Part shown: positions 41,964 through 50,949 of the stretch, one piece after another
Numbering within the stretch: position 1 is the first letter of the stretch
How the letters are laid out: the number at the start of each line of letters is the position of its first letter
NCBI GenBank assembly: GCA_036504595.1
Contig: DASXUX010000069.1
Location: forward strand, 62,001 to 126,000
Origin: DASXUX01 sp036504595
Lineage (GTDB): Bacteria; Planctomycetota; SZUA-567; H5-PLA8
Length of the DNA: 64,000 bases
Direction: 5' to 3'
Notes under the pieces: model-generated
What the model saw: only the letters and a program-made list of their open reading frames with translations
The model's database searches: none
What the model was told of the DNA's origin: nothing
Translations under genes and position numbers: made by a program

Positions 41964-42548
41964 ATGCCAAGAAAGACATACGATACTGACACTCGCGCCG
42001 CACTGCTCAAAGCAGCCTCGCAGACGCGCGCTGAAGGCAAGACATGGAATGAGGTGCTGACGGCCGCCAAAGAAGCCGGTTATACCGGCAGCCGGCAAGG
42101 CATTCGCAAAATGGTGCTGGCTGCTGAGACCAAGAAAGGCCGCAAACCGGGCCGCCCCGCCGGAAAGCGCGCCCGGCGAGTTGCTCGCGCAAAGAAAATC
42201 GCGCCAGCAGTCAAAGGCAAGGGCCGCGGCCGCCGGCTCTACGACGAAGCCACCAAAGCCGCTATCATCAAGGCCGCAAAGGACGCTCGCGCGGCGGGCG
42301 CAAAGTGGCCCGAAGCGCTGAAGGCAGCGCGGGGCGCTGGGTACAACGGCGGGATGGTTTCGTTGATGCTCTTCGTTCGCGGCAGCCGCAAAGGCCCAGG
42401 CAGACCCCGTGGCCGCCGTGGCCGCCCCGCAAGTGCTCCTGCTTCCGCGCAGTTGGGCGCGATCCCGCAGATGATCGACCGCATCGTTAAGGAGCAAGTG
42501 CACGCAGCGCTCGACCGCGCCATCGCCGCCCTGGAAGGAATGCGCTAA
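41964..42548 (+). CDS. Two-repeat HTH / AT-hook DNA-binding protein
   Basis: A protein of 194 residues, very basic. Two similar halves are visible: YDTDTRAALLKAASQTRAEG followed by KTWNEVLTAAKEAGYTGS, and YDEATKAAIIKAAKDARAAG followed by AKWPEALKAARGAGYNGG. Each half ends in an AT-hook-like GRP segment (GRKPGRPAGKR; GPGRPRGRRGRP). The C-terminus is an amphipathic helix (IPQMIDRIVKEQVHAALDRA) suited to oligomerisation. It resembles histone-H1-like or nucleoid proteins with a helix-turn-helix; the arrangement is not one I can name. It has its own candidate promoter. It may shape the chromosome or act as a regulator. Confidence 0.75.
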   Translation: MPRKTYDTDTRAALLKAASQTRAEGKTWNEVLTAAKEAGYTGSRQGIRKMVLAAETKKGRKPGRPAGKRARRVARAKKIAPAVKGKGRGRRLYDEATKAAIIKAAKDARAAGAKWPEALKAARGAGYNGGMVSLMLFVRGSRKGPGRPRGRRGRPASAPASAQLGAIPQMIDRIVKEQVHAALDRAIAALEGMR

Positions 42549-42619
42549 CCGTTTTCACGAAGGAGTTCGGAACGCGCTTGCGCTCCGAACTCCACCAACA
42601 CCAGACACCAGACCACGCC

Positions 42620-43105
42620 ATGAAAATAAAATTCATCACCGCTGGCGGTACCATCGACAAAGTCTATTTCGACGCAAAGAGCGAGTACAAAGTCGGTTCC
42701 CCGCAAGTGCTGGACGTCCTCCGCGAAGGCAACGCGACCTGCGAGTACGACATTGAGTCCGTGCTCGCCAAAGACAGCCTCGACATGACCGATGAAGACC
42801 GCAATCTGATTCGCGCCAAGGTCGAAGCGGATGCCGCCTCGCGGATCGTCATCACGCACGGCACGGACACGATGATCCAGACCGCTCTAGCCCTGCAGAA
42901 CATTCCCGGCAAGACCATCGTCCTGACCGGCTCCATGCAGCCCGCACGCTTCCGCAACACCGACGCGAACTTCAACATCGGCGTCGCACTCGGTGCCGTG
43001 CAATCTCTCCCGCCGGGAGTTTACATCGCCATGAACGGCCAGGTCTTCGACCCGCGCCGCCTGCGTAAAAACCGCGACAAACTGTGCTTTGAGTCAGACG
43101 TTTGA
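42620..43105 (+). CDS. Short asparaginase-domain protein (N-terminal domain only)
   Basis: 161 residues from the ATG at 42620. KIKFITAGGTIDKVYFD has the first catalytic Thr in GGTIDK, and IVITHGTDTMIQTALAL has the second Thr/Asp pair (HGTDT). PGKTIVLTGSMQPARFRNTD is also conserved. The C-terminal domain of full asparaginases (about 330 residues) is absent, as in a family of single-domain proteins found in many bacteria, so this is not necessarily a truncation. It should hydrolyse asparagine or a related amide, but activity of the short forms is less certain. No ribosome site is obvious; ACACCAG heptamers lie just upstream. Confidence 0.82.
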   Translation: MKIKFITAGGTIDKVYFDAKSEYKVGSPQVLDVLREGNATCEYDIESVLAKDSLDMTDEDRNLIRAKVEADAASRIVITHGTDTMIQTALALQNIPGKTIVLTGSMQPARFRNTDANFNIGVALGAVQSLPPGVYIAMNGQVFDPRRLRKNRDKLCFESDV

Positions 43106-43130
43106 GGTAGGCAAGAATCGCCTTGCGTTC

Positions 43131-43153
43131 CCCTCTCCCCTTGCGGGAGAGGG
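43131..43153. terminator. CCCTCTCCC hairpin between convergent genes
   Basis: CCCTCTCCC (43131-43139), loop CTTGC, GGGAGAGGG (43145-43153), followed by the CGAGCGAAGCGAG and GGGGTGAGGGG parts typical of the family. It sits between the asparaginase gene and the carbonic anhydrase gene. Confidence 0.5.
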
Positions 43154-43196
43154 CCGAGCGAGCGAAGCGAGACCGGGGTGAGGGGCGCTGTCCGCG

Positions 43197-43814
43197 TCAG
43201 CCTTGCATCAACCTGTCAATATGTTCCCGTCCATACCGGGCCAGATACGCCTGCCCGTTGTTCACATAATGCAGGCAATTCTCCAGGAACCGTTCGCGCT
43301 GCTTCTGCGTGATTTCTTTGACTTGCCGAGCCGGCGCGCCGACCCATAGCGTACTCGGCGGAACCTTCGTGCCTTCCAGCACCAGCGCGCCGGCCGCAAT
43401 CAACGCGCCCTCGCCGATCACGCAGCGGCTGAGCACCGTCGCGCCGATTCCAATCAGCACATTGTCCTGGACCACCGCTCCATGCACGACCGCGGCATGC
43501 CCGATCGTAACGCGCTTCCCGATGATGCAGGGGTAGCCTTCATCTGTGTGCAGAATGGTTCCATCCTGAACGTTCGACTCCTCGCCAACTTCGATAATCT
43601 CTGTATCGCCGCGCAGAACACAGCCATACCACACGCTGCTGTGAGCCTTCAACGTCACCCGCCCATTGACGACGGCCGTTGGTGCGACCCACGCCGTGGG
43701 ATCGATGACCGGCCGCGCACAGATCGCATCCAGGTGCACGTGAACGCTCGGATATGGCAGCGTGAGTTTGGTCTGTAGCGCTTTAACTTCGGACGAGTCC
43801 GGCGTGCCGCTCAT
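43197..43814 (-). CDS. Gamma-class carbonic anhydrase-like hexapeptide-repeat protein
   Basis: 205 residues from the ATG at 43814 (GGAGGAAAC directly upstream). A left-handed beta-helix is visible from hexapeptide repeats (VAPTAVVNGRVTLKAHSSVW, VGEESNVQDGTILH, VIGEGALIAAGALVLEG). Zn-ligand histidines appear in DGTILHTDEGYP and IGHAAVVHGAVV, as in Cam/YrdA proteins. The C-terminal helix ends HYVNNGQAYLARYGREHIDR. It is likely cytoplasmic; either a CO2 hydratase or one of the many family members without shown activity. Confidence 0.88.
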   Translation of the reverse strand: MSGTPDSSEVKALQTKLTLPYPSVHVHLDAICARPVIDPTAWVAPTAVVNGRVTLKAHSSVWYGCVLRGDTEIIEVGEESNVQDGTILHTDEGYPCIIGKRVTIGHAAVVHGAVVQDNVLIGIGATVLSRCVIGEGALIAAGALVLEGTKVPPSTLWVGAPARQVKEITQKQRERFLENCLHYVNNGQAYLARYGREHIDRLMQG

Positions 43815-43833
43815 GTTTCCTCCAATGATGCCG

Positions 43834-44247
43834 TCAGCCAAAAATGATGCAGCTAAGCATGCTTAGCAACAACAGGAAAACGGGAAACAGCGTGAAACCG
43901 GCGATAGACCCAAATAGCACGCATGCGCTTGCTTGGCTGGTGTTGTATGCGCTGTCGCCGCGCCGGATGCCATACTCCAGTTTCGCGACAAAGCCCCCGC
44001 CCACTTGCAGTATCGCCATCACAGCCGCCAGACTCCAAATCGCTCGATCATCGCAGAGGATCTCGCCGGCCAGTAGGATCAGCGATGGACTGATGCCGAC
44101 GCTCGCCGCCAGAAGTTCGGCCCAGCTTAACGTGAAGCCGCCGTCACGGGTATTCCTGTGACAGCGCCACCGATTATTCGCAATAAAGACCATGATCAGC
44201 AGTGGTAAAACGGCTGCTGATGTCAGAACCACCTTGGAAGCGTCCAC
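43834..44247 (-). CDS. Small integral membrane protein, unknown
   Basis: A protein of 137 residues with about four hydrophobic helices: VVLTSAAVLPLLIMVFIA, LLAASVGISPSLILLAGEIL, IWSLAAVMAILQVGGGFV and LFGSIAGFTLFPVFLLLLSM. No family is recognised. It lies 37 bases after the stop codon of the minus-strand ABC ATPase gene and could be the last gene of that operon. Base use is less GC-biased at third positions than in neighbours, so it could be foreign or fast-evolving. Confidence 0.6.
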   Translation of the reverse strand: MDASKVVLTSAAVLPLLIMVFIANNRWRCHRNTRDGGFTLSWAELLAASVGISPSLILLAGEILCDDRAIWSLAAVMAILQVGGGFVAKLEYGIRRGDSAYNTSQASACVLFGSIAGFTLFPVFLLLLSMLSCIIFG

Positions 44248-44284
44248 TACGCTCTGTCCTCTGTGAACTCTGTGCCAAATTCGG

Positions 44285-44950
44285 TCAGCAGACGCGCCCG
44301 TCTTTCAGGCGCACAATCTTCTGCGCCTCGGCCGCCGCCGCAGCATCGTGAGTGACCAGCAGGACCGCTCCGCCATCTCGGTGAAACTCATGCAAATACG
44401 CCAGGACGGTGCGAGCGCTCTCGGGGTCCAGGTTCCCGGTTGGCTCGTCGCACAGCAGCAACTTAGGCCGATGCAGAAGCGCGCGTGCCAGAGCCGTCCG
44501 CTGCTGCTCCCCGGCGCTGAGCGCCGCGGGGACGTGATCCAGGCGATGCGAGAGGCCGAACCGTTCGAGCAACTGGCGCGCGCGGGCGAGTGGCTCATCC
44601 ATAGGCCGCGCCAGCAGCGGCGCCAGCACGTTGTCCAGCACGCTCAAATAAGGGATCAGGTGAAACTGCTGGAACACGAAGCCGATCGTGGACGCGCGCC
44701 ACTTTGCGCGAGAATCCGGCGACCAACTATAGATGTCCTGCCCCTCAAATCGTACGCTGCCGGACGTTGGCGCGAGCAACCCTCCGGCGCTCAGCAGCAG
44801 CGTGGTTTTCCCGCAGCCGCTGGCGCCTTGCACCGCAACGAACTCTCCCGCGGAAACCGTCAGGCTCACATCATCAATCGCCGTGACAGCCTTTCCGCCC
44901 GAATTTGCGGAGCCCGCATAGCTCTTCGTCAGTCCCTGAATCTCAAGCAT
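44285..44950 (-). CDS. ABC transporter ATPase (LolD/MacB type)
   Basis: A protein of 221 residues: MLEIQGLTKSYAG, Walker A GASGCGKTTLLLSAGGLL, Q-loop VFQQFHLIPYLSV, signature LSAGEQQRTALARALLHRP, Walker B KLLLCDEPTGNLD and H-loop VLLVTHD. It is the energy-coupling subunit for the FtsX-like permease encoded 77 bases upstream on the same strand. Members of this class extract lipoproteins or drive mechanotransmission across the envelope rather than import nutrients. Confidence 0.93.
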   Translation of the reverse strand: MLEIQGLTKSYAGSANSGGKAVTAIDDVSLTVSAGEFVAVQGASGCGKTTLLLSAGGLLAPTSGSVRFEGQDIYSWSPDSRAKWRASTIGFVFQQFHLIPYLSVLDNVLAPLLARPMDEPLARARQLLERFGLSHRLDHVPAALSAGEQQRTALARALLHRPKLLLCDEPTGNLDPESARTVLAYLHEFHRDGGAVLLVTHDAAAAAEAQKIVRLKDGRVC

Positions 44951-45027
44951 GTCTCAAGTAGTCCTGCCCCGCAAAGATCTCCGGCCACAGCTCCGGTTTC
45001 GTTTCGCCCCGTCCCCCCGTCCTGCCG

Positions 45028-46293
45028 TTACCGTTCCCTCAACGCCTCCGCCGGATCCTGCTGCGCGGCCAACATCGCCGGCACCCAACTCATCAGTGCC
45101 GAGAACGGTGGCGTTATGCCCAGCACCATTCCCAGCAGTCCCGCATTGAACAGCAACCGCGTCCCAGAGCCTGCATCAAAGCCCCAGCTTCCCAGCCAGC
45201 CGATTAAGTGCCCTGCTGTCGCGCCGAGAATTCCAATCAGCCCTGCGCGGCAAAGCATCAGCGCCTGGATTCGACGCCCGCCGACGCCCAACGCCCGCAA
45301 CATTCCGATCTCGCGCACGCGGCTGCGTACGTTTCCCCAAGCCAGCAATCCCGCCCATGTGGCACAAGCGATCACGATCAGCGGCACGAGTATCGCGAAA
45401 AGCTGCTCGCGCGCTTCGCGCTCCTGCAGGCGCGCCGACCTCTCGCGCTGAATCGCCGCGCGCGCCTCGGAGGCCGCGCGGCTGCGCACTTCGGCGCGCG
45501 CCAGAGCCTGGCTGCCGAATTCGATCACCTGCGTCTCCGGCAGCACGGCGGCAATATCCGCTCTGATCCGAGCCAGCCGGTCCGACGCGCAGTTGCATTC
45601 AAGCGCGAGAATCGCGTTGATGCGGCCTTCTTTTCCCAGCAGTTTCTGCGCCTCGGCCAGATTGATCCACAGCGTAATATCGTCTTTGCTGCCGCGTTCC
45701 GCATGCAACCGCGCAACCTTGAACTCGCGTCCCAGCAGCGTAATCGTGTCGCCGACCGATAGCTTCAAACTGCGATGCAGTTCGTAGCCCAGCACGACGC
45801 TGCCGGCCGGCACCAGTTTCAGCAGGGCTGATTTCGTGTTCTTGTCCAAAGTGGCCATCTCGCCGCGCGTGCCAACCAGCAGCACGGTCCGCTGCTGCTC
45901 CGGCCATTTCAGCTTCTGTTGAAGCAGTGGCAGGATGTGGTTGATCGACGCGAGCTTCGCCTGGCCCAGTTTGTCCGCATACGATTCCGGCATCTCCTTC
46001 GACGCGAAATCCTCCGCGTACAGATCGCTCAGGTTCTGCTCCTTGGGCAGGACAAGAACGTTGAAGCCGAGGCCCTTCGTGATTTTTCGGTACGCGTCCT
46101 CCATCGCCGCCATTTTTTCATGCAGCTCAGCCTCTTGCCGCGCGGCGCGTTCTTCCGTGCGCACATCATGCCGCTGCAGGAAACAAATGGCCGCGGTGAC
46201 GCACGCGGCAGCGACCGTCACAGCAAAGACACCCAGGATGAAGTTTGTTTTGCGGTATAGAATTTCGCGAAAGACCAGGCGCCAGATGCTCAT
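45028..46293 (-). CDS. ABC transporter permease (FtsX/MacB type)
   Basis: 421 residues. An N-terminal membrane helix (NFILGVFAVTVAAACVTAAI) is followed by a periplasmic domain of about 240 residues with coiled-coil portions (ERAARQEAELHEKMAAMEDA). Three more helices lie in the C-terminal FtsX domain (FAILVPLIVIACATWAGLLA, REIGMLRALGVGGRRIQALM, the usual coupling motif). One base separates it from the stop of the upstream secreted-protein gene, so the three genes form an operon. Confidence 0.9.
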   Translation of the reverse strand: MSIWRLVFREILYRKTNFILGVFAVTVAAACVTAAICFLQRHDVRTEERAARQEAELHEKMAAMEDAYRKITKGLGFNVLVLPKEQNLSDLYAEDFASKEMPESYADKLGQAKLASINHILPLLQQKLKWPEQQRTVLLVGTRGEMATLDKNTKSALLKLVPAGSVVLGYELHRSLKLSVGDTITLLGREFKVARLHAERGSKDDITLWINLAEAQKLLGKEGRINAILALECNCASDRLARIRADIAAVLPETQVIEFGSQALARAEVRSRAASEARAAIQRERSARLQEREAREQLFAILVPLIVIACATWAGLLAWGNVRSRVREIGMLRALGVGGRRIQALMLCRAGLIGILGATAGHLIGWLGSWGFDAGSGTRLLFNAGLLGMVLGITPPFSALMSWVPAMLAAQQDPAEALRER

Positions 46294-46294
46294 C

Positions 46295-47413
46295 TTACAT
46301 CGGCCTCTTCTTCCCGAATATACTCAGCGCAATGCCCGCGATGACAACCAGCAGCACCACCGCACCCAGCACTGCGAGGAGCGAAATGTTCAGCGTAAAA
46401 GCCGTCAGTGTGCCTTTGGGCGCTGCCAGCGGAACGGCGCTTGCCGGCGCGCTCGGCTGCATCCCCGCAGCCGCTTCGGCCAGTGCCGGCAAGCCGCGCA
46501 GCGCCGGCGGAACGTCCTGGACCACTTTGCCCGACCCCAGCGCTTTCCAGTCGGCGGCCACCAGCAGGTCCAGCCCCGGCATCTGCTCCTTATAAGTGCA
46601 AGTGCACGCCCCGCAGATGAACTCCCCCGCTTCGGCCAGCGTTTCGGCGCTCAGCCGTTCGCCCGCCAGGTCCGCTAGAGCGTGGCCGCGTCCAAAGATG
46701 GGAAACACGACGGGCCGCGGCTGCTTGTCGGGTTCGCGCGAATTCAGCAGTGTCTGCGCAAAAAGTTTTTCCGCCGGATCGTTCGCTGAAATCCGCAGGA
46801 TCGAGAAGGCGATCTTCAATGGCAGGTCGGCCATCAATCGCTGCGGGCCTTCGTCGTCATCGACCTCCGGCAGCTTGAGCGTCTTCTGCATTTCCTCAGT
46901 CGATTTCTTCAGCAGAGCTTCGGCCGCGTCGTCCTCTTTCTTGTTTCCTCCTTCAAGCAGCAGAAAGACTGCCGAGTCTCCCTTCAGCAGGCGGCTGACA
47001 ATCTCGCGCCGCGCCGGAGAATCGAACAGCCCGCGCACTGCTTCTGTCTCGAACGGCCCCGCCCATGCCGGTTGCGACAGCTTTCCGTTGGGATAACCGA
47101 CAACCAGCCACGGCAGCGGCGTGCCAGCCGACGGAGTCCACTCCGGCTTTTCGGCTCCAGGAGCTGACAAGTCCACAATCTCGATTTCAACGTTCGCCGC
47201 CGCGTTCTCCCCCGCCGCCAAAGTCTTCAGCGCATCGGCCAGTTCTTTCTGCTTCGGCGACAGCGGCCCGTTGGTGAAAACGACTGCCCGGTAAAGCGAC
47301 GCGTCAAAACGCTCCAGCGCGTACCGGAACACCGGCACGCTGCACGCGTTCACACCGGCGCTGACGCAAAGCAGAGCGCAAACAGCGACGCTTAAGATCG
47401 AACGGATTCTCAT
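46295..47413 (-). CDS. Exported membrane-anchored protein of the ABC operon
   Basis: From the ATG at 47413 there are 372 residues: a signal peptide (RIRSILSVAVCALLCVSAGV), then NACSVPVFRYALERFDASLY (I recall similar starts in planctomycete proteins encoded next to ABC genes), a thioredoxin-like or periplasmic body, CGACTCTY cysteines and one C-terminal helix (LLAVLGAVVLLVVIAGIAL). The longer ORF upstream of 47413 reads through a shadow and a repeat. It probably works with the ABC subunits in the envelope; the function is unknown. Confidence 0.8.
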   Translation of the reverse strand: MRIRSILSVAVCALLCVSAGVNACSVPVFRYALERFDASLYRAVVFTNGPLSPKQKELADALKTLAAGENAAANVEIEIVDLSAPGAEKPEWTPSAGTPLPWLVVGYPNGKLSQPAWAGPFETEAVRGLFDSPARREIVSRLLKGDSAVFLLLEGGNKKEDDAAEALLKKSTEEMQKTLKLPEVDDDEGPQRLMADLPLKIAFSILRISANDPAEKLFAQTLLNSREPDKQPRPVVFPIFGRGHALADLAGERLSAETLAEAGEFICGACTCTYKEQMPGLDLLVAADWKALGSGKVVQDVPPALRGLPALAEAAAGMQPSAPASAVPLAAPKGTLTAFTLNISLLAVLGAVVLLVVIAGIALSIFGKKRPM

Positions 47414-47531
47414 AGGCTGCGCCTTCTCACAGATGCCGAACTGTGAGAATACGCCTTGCCCCCGCCTGCGGCAAGCCACGACAACCGATAACGAGCTTTG
47501 GGTCTCTGAGCCTGCGCCCCGTTGCTGTTCT

Positions 47532-47554
47532 CCCCTCCCCGCTTCGGGGAGGGG
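47532..47554 (-). terminator. Strong hairpin after the Tat oxidoreductase gene
   Basis: CCCCTCCCCG (47532-47541), loop CTT, CGGGGAGGGG (47545-47554), a perfect 10-base stem in a member of the CCCTCTCCC family. It lies 30 bases after the stop of the minus-strand gene at 47584. No T-tract is seen. Confidence 0.5.
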
Positions 47555-47583
47555 CCGGGGGAGGGGTTTGCCTCGCCGCAGAC

Positions 47584-48936
47584 TTAGGCGTACCCGAATT
47601 CCCAACCCTTGCGCGGCTGACGCTGTATCAGCGCGTTGGCTTTCTCGCTGTTGGTGAACTTGCCGGTGCGGAAGTCGTACGAAAGCTTTTCGCGCACGCG
47701 CGTGGCGATGTTCCCGACGAGCATGATCTCGGTGAGCCGGGCCGTGTAGTCGAAATCGGCGGACGAACGGCCGCCCGTTTTGATCGCATTGATGAAGTCG
47801 GATTCGTGACTGCCCTTCACGCGCTCCAACACGGGCTTGGGCTTTCCGACTTCCTTCATGAAGGTCTCGGGGTAGAGCCGCGCACTGTTCATCCACCAGC
47901 CGGAATACGCCGTGCCTTTGGTGCCATAATACGCGCCGAGTTTGATGTCCTTGACGATGCGTTCCGGGTCAATCGTCTTGGGCATCGGCTTCTGCGTGTA
48001 GTCGCTGTAGACTCCAGAACTCCAGCGCATCACGCACGGACACATGTCGCCACGCTTGGGGAATGACCACGACACACGGACTTCGTGCGCCCAATTGGTC
48101 TCGTTGGTCTCCTCGCCTTCGCACTCAACTTCGCAGGTGTCGGCTTCGTTCAGCTTCAAAGCCATCACGGCCCCGTCGCCGTTGTGGCAGAACCAATCAC
48201 CCAGCAGGCCGGTGCCGTAGTCCAGCCAGCCGCGCCACTTGGCCGGATGAATGCCGCTGCGGTACTCGCGCTCCTTGACGACGCCCTGCCACAAATCCCA
48301 GTCGAGGCTCGCCGGCGGCTGAGCCGGCTGGCCGGCGTTGCGCGACCCGAAGTCCATCTCGTTGTACGGCGGCCGCACGTGAGCTTCCGTCACATCGCCG
48401 AGCGATCCCTGCCAGATCCATTCGCAAAGCAGCCGAATGTGTTCGCCCGAATGGCCTTGATTGCCCATCTGCGTGGCGACCTTCTTTGCCTTCGCCAGTT
48501 CACGAAGTTTGCGCACTTCGTAAATATCGTGGCACAGCGGCTTCTCGCAGTAGACCGCGCAGCCGGCTTCGAGCGCGCGCACAGTCGCGGGGAAGTGGTG
48601 GTGATCGGGCGTCGCGACCCAGACGGCGTCCAGCTTCTTCTGTTCGTCGAAGAGCTTGCGGTAATCAGTGTAAAACTTGGCGTCCGGAAAGCCTGTCTTG
48701 ATCCTCTTAACCGATCCGCCCGCGTGGTTCATGTCCGCGTCAGCCGCGGCGACAATCTGTTCGCCCGAGGCCACGCCTACGCCCTTGCCGCCCATTCCGC
48801 CGATGCCCACGAGCCCAAATCGAAGCTTCTCATTCGCCGCGTAAGTGCGCACGGCGCTGGACGAGACGATGAAGAAAGACGCGGACGCCGCCGCACCGGT
48901 CTGGAAGAATTTTCGACGCGTGATCTGCTTGCTCAT
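47584..48936 (-). CDS. Tat-exported Gfo/Idh/MocA oxidoreductase
   Basis: 450 residues from the ATG at 48936 (GAGGAG upstream). A twin-arginine signal (TRRKFFQTGAAASASFFIVS) is followed by a Rossmann fold (LRFGLVGIGGMGGKGVGVA), then ATPDHHHFPATVRALEAG and YCEKPLCHDIYEV with the EKP motif. The C-terminal part contains GLLGDWFCHNGDGAVMAL. Exported, cofactor-carrying members of this family are numerous in Planctomycetota, where they are thought to act on sugars released from polysaccharides. The substrate is not known. The longer ORF to 49095 starts in untranslated sequence. Confidence 0.9.
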   Translation of the reverse strand: MSKQITRRKFFQTGAAASASFFIVSSSAVRTYAANEKLRFGLVGIGGMGGKGVGVASGEQIVAAADADMNHAGGSVKRIKTGFPDAKFYTDYRKLFDEQKKLDAVWVATPDHHHFPATVRALEAGCAVYCEKPLCHDIYEVRKLRELAKAKKVATQMGNQGHSGEHIRLLCEWIWQGSLGDVTEAHVRPPYNEMDFGSRNAGQPAQPPASLDWDLWQGVVKEREYRSGIHPAKWRGWLDYGTGLLGDWFCHNGDGAVMALKLNEADTCEVECEGEETNETNWAHEVRVSWSFPKRGDMCPCVMRWSSGVYSDYTQKPMPKTIDPERIVKDIKLGAYYGTKGTAYSGWWMNSARLYPETFMKEVGKPKPVLERVKGSHESDFINAIKTGGRSSADFDYTARLTEIMLVGNIATRVREKLSYDFRTGKFTNSEKANALIQRQPRKGWEFGYA

Positions 48937-49064
48937 GGGCCGTGGCTCCTCGTGGGCTGATGTCATCAACTGTATACGCCGGATAATAGCTGTTAAGCAA
49001 GGATTCCAGCAAGCGCTAATTGATGGAGCAGGAGCACCGGGCCGTGTGCCCGGCGTTTGGGGCG

Positions 49065-50945
49065 TCACACGTGGCAACGCTGATGGTCGGCGCACGTGCT
49101 GCAGTTTTCCTCTGCCGCTGGGAGTTCAAACGGCCGGGCCTCAGCCTCTGTGGGTTCAGGCGGTGTGCAGCCGGCGGCGCGGTTAAGCGCTTCCAACAGC
49201 GACGCCAGCGGCACATTTCGCAGACTGCATGCCTGACCGAGACTGACTTGGCGTGCAAGAGTGCGGCGCAAAATCGGCTGCTTGAGCAGTGTGAAACCGA
49301 ACTGATAGAAAACGTCTTCTGTTTGCGGGAACCAGGCGAGCACGTCGGCGACGCGATGCTCAGGAAGAATGCGCGCCGGTTTGGCGCTCGTAGATGCGGC
49401 TTCGTTTTCGGCGGCTCCGGCCAGCATGATACGAACCAGAGCAATCCCCCAGATCGTTAGGCCGGTGACTTCCAGCACGCCGCTGATGCCGACAAACGAG
49501 AAGAACGCCGGATGCCAATCCGTCAGAGTCTGAAGCGAGACGCGCAGGAAGCAGCCGAGGTTCACCAGCGCAAACGGGATAAAGAGTGAACTCAGTCTGC
49601 GCGGGTCGAGTCCGTTCAAAGTCGCGACGACCTTCGCGCCGAGGCCCATGATCATCAGCGAAACGAAGCCCACTGTAATCGCGTGCCGGATCGCGCCGTA
49701 ATACGCATGGCTGAAGGGAATCCCGCTGAACGTCTGATAGACGGGCAGCAGCAGCAGCATGACCAGCGAGATAGTCAGCCACAGGTACGCCATGCGCACG
49801 AACTTTCCGCTGCGGTCGGCGACACTGAAAGGGCGCCAGAGTTTCCACGGGAGCGCAATCATTGAGGCGCTGGTCAGAAGCCCGATCCACGGCAGCAGCA
49901 GTAATGCGGCAAGCACATGGTTGTTCGTCCAGCGATAGGCGACGAAGATGAGCGTTTCACCGATGATCGATGCGTTGAGTATTCCGCACGCCCACCAACC
50001 GCGGCGCGTGGAAAGTTCGGGAACCTCAAACAGCGCCGGGAGCATGCGAATCGAGACGCCGAGAATCATACACATGGCCAGTCCGTGAACCTGCAAATCG
50101 CGCAGCGGCGCCTGGTATGTTGCGACGTACCAGAGCAGTTCGGCGCGCGTGACCGCGGCCAGCGTGTGATACGTGTGGAACAAATCAAGACACCCCGAGG
50201 CGAAGAAGTAGAACAACGACGAGAAGGCAAACCCGAGATATGGCTGCGTGCGCCAGTTCGCCCGTGCTTCGCCGCGAAGGAACGTCATCAACAGGATGCC
50301 GCAGTAAAGAGCGACGCTCACGAGTTCCGCTCCGGCACCTGCCATCGATATCGGCAGCGCCCAGGCCACATCGGGGAGGATCATCCCGATAGAGCGCACG
50401 GCGATGCCGCTGATCATCAGCAAAAACGCGGCGACGGCCAGCGTGGGCCGCCAAAGATCCGTGTGCCACAGGCGCGGAAAGGCCTGCAGCGAGAAGCCCA
50501 TGACGAACAGCCCAACCCAGCCGTAGATCTGCGCGTGCCCGTGCGCGTTGATGGCATTAATGGAGGCGCCCGTGAAGCTGCCGCGGAAGCCAATCTGCCA
50601 CAAAATGTACGCGCCCCACGTTGCGCCGGCGGTGAGCACGACGGCGATGCCTGCCAGCAAGTAGCGCCGGTAGATCGCATCGGCCAGCGCTGGCGTTGCG
50701 AGCACGGCACCGGCGTTCATGGGCGCTGGAGACGCGATCTGCTCCGACAATTCGCGCAGCAGGCGAGCTTCCTCAACGCCGTGGCTGCGGGCAAAGAAGC
50801 GCAGCGTCTCGACTGGGCCGTGCTGTCCGCCGCAGCCGCGCAGCCCGTACCGATCGAAAACGGGCCGTGCTTCTGGATGGACTTTGAGCAGATCGGACAG
50901 CATCGTCTCGGCGGAAAGCCGCACGGGTTCAGATGGCGCGAGCAT
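49065..50945 (-). CDS. NnrS-like membrane protein flanked by DUF1858/ScdA-N-like domains
   Basis: 626 residues from the ATG at 50945, four bases after the upstream stop. Residues about 10-60 (MLSDLLKVHPEARPVFDRYG, then LRGCGGQHG) resemble the DUF1858/ScdA-N domain found on RIC proteins. A 12-helix membrane region (about 95-520) follows with NAHGHAQIYGWVGLFVMGF, LQVHGLAMCMILGVSIRMLP and HAYYGAIRHAITVGFVSLM, whose histidines fit NnrS-type haem/Cu proteins. Residues about 540-600 (HRVADVLAWFPQTEDVFYQF) form a second DUF1858-like domain. The tail has CSTCADHQRC. Downstream of an Rrf2 gene and an FMN protein, and opposite norZ-ric, it fits NO stress relief. The fusion is unusual. Confidence 0.75.
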   Translation of the reverse strand: MLAPSEPVRLSAETMLSDLLKVHPEARPVFDRYGLRGCGGQHGPVETLRFFARSHGVEEARLLRELSEQIASPAPMNAGAVLATPALADAIYRRYLLAGIAVVLTAGATWGAYILWQIGFRGSFTGASINAINAHGHAQIYGWVGLFVMGFSLQAFPRLWHTDLWRPTLAVAAFLLMISGIAVRSIGMILPDVAWALPISMAGAGAELVSVALYCGILLMTFLRGEARANWRTQPYLGFAFSSLFYFFASGCLDLFHTYHTLAAVTRAELLWYVATYQAPLRDLQVHGLAMCMILGVSIRMLPALFEVPELSTRRGWWACGILNASIIGETLIFVAYRWTNNHVLAALLLLPWIGLLTSASMIALPWKLWRPFSVADRSGKFVRMAYLWLTISLVMLLLLPVYQTFSGIPFSHAYYGAIRHAITVGFVSLMIMGLGAKVVATLNGLDPRRLSSLFIPFALVNLGCFLRVSLQTLTDWHPAFFSFVGISGVLEVTGLTIWGIALVRIMLAGAAENEAASTSAKPARILPEHRVADVLAWFPQTEDVFYQFGFTLLKQPILRRTLARQVSLGQACSLRNVPLASLLEALNRAAGCTPPEPTEAEARPFELPAAEENCSTCADHQRCHV

Positions 50946-50949
50946 GGCA

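Noticed and set aside
46295..47896. N-terminal 161-residue extension of the exported ABC-operon protein
   Set aside because: It reads antisense through the Tat oxidoreductase gene and a palindromic repeat; the signal peptide begins at 47413.
49037..49053. CCGGGC/GCCCGG hairpin after the NnrS-like gene as a terminator
   Set aside because: The stem is only 6 bases, with no T-tract, and it starts inside the intergenic sequence without other support.
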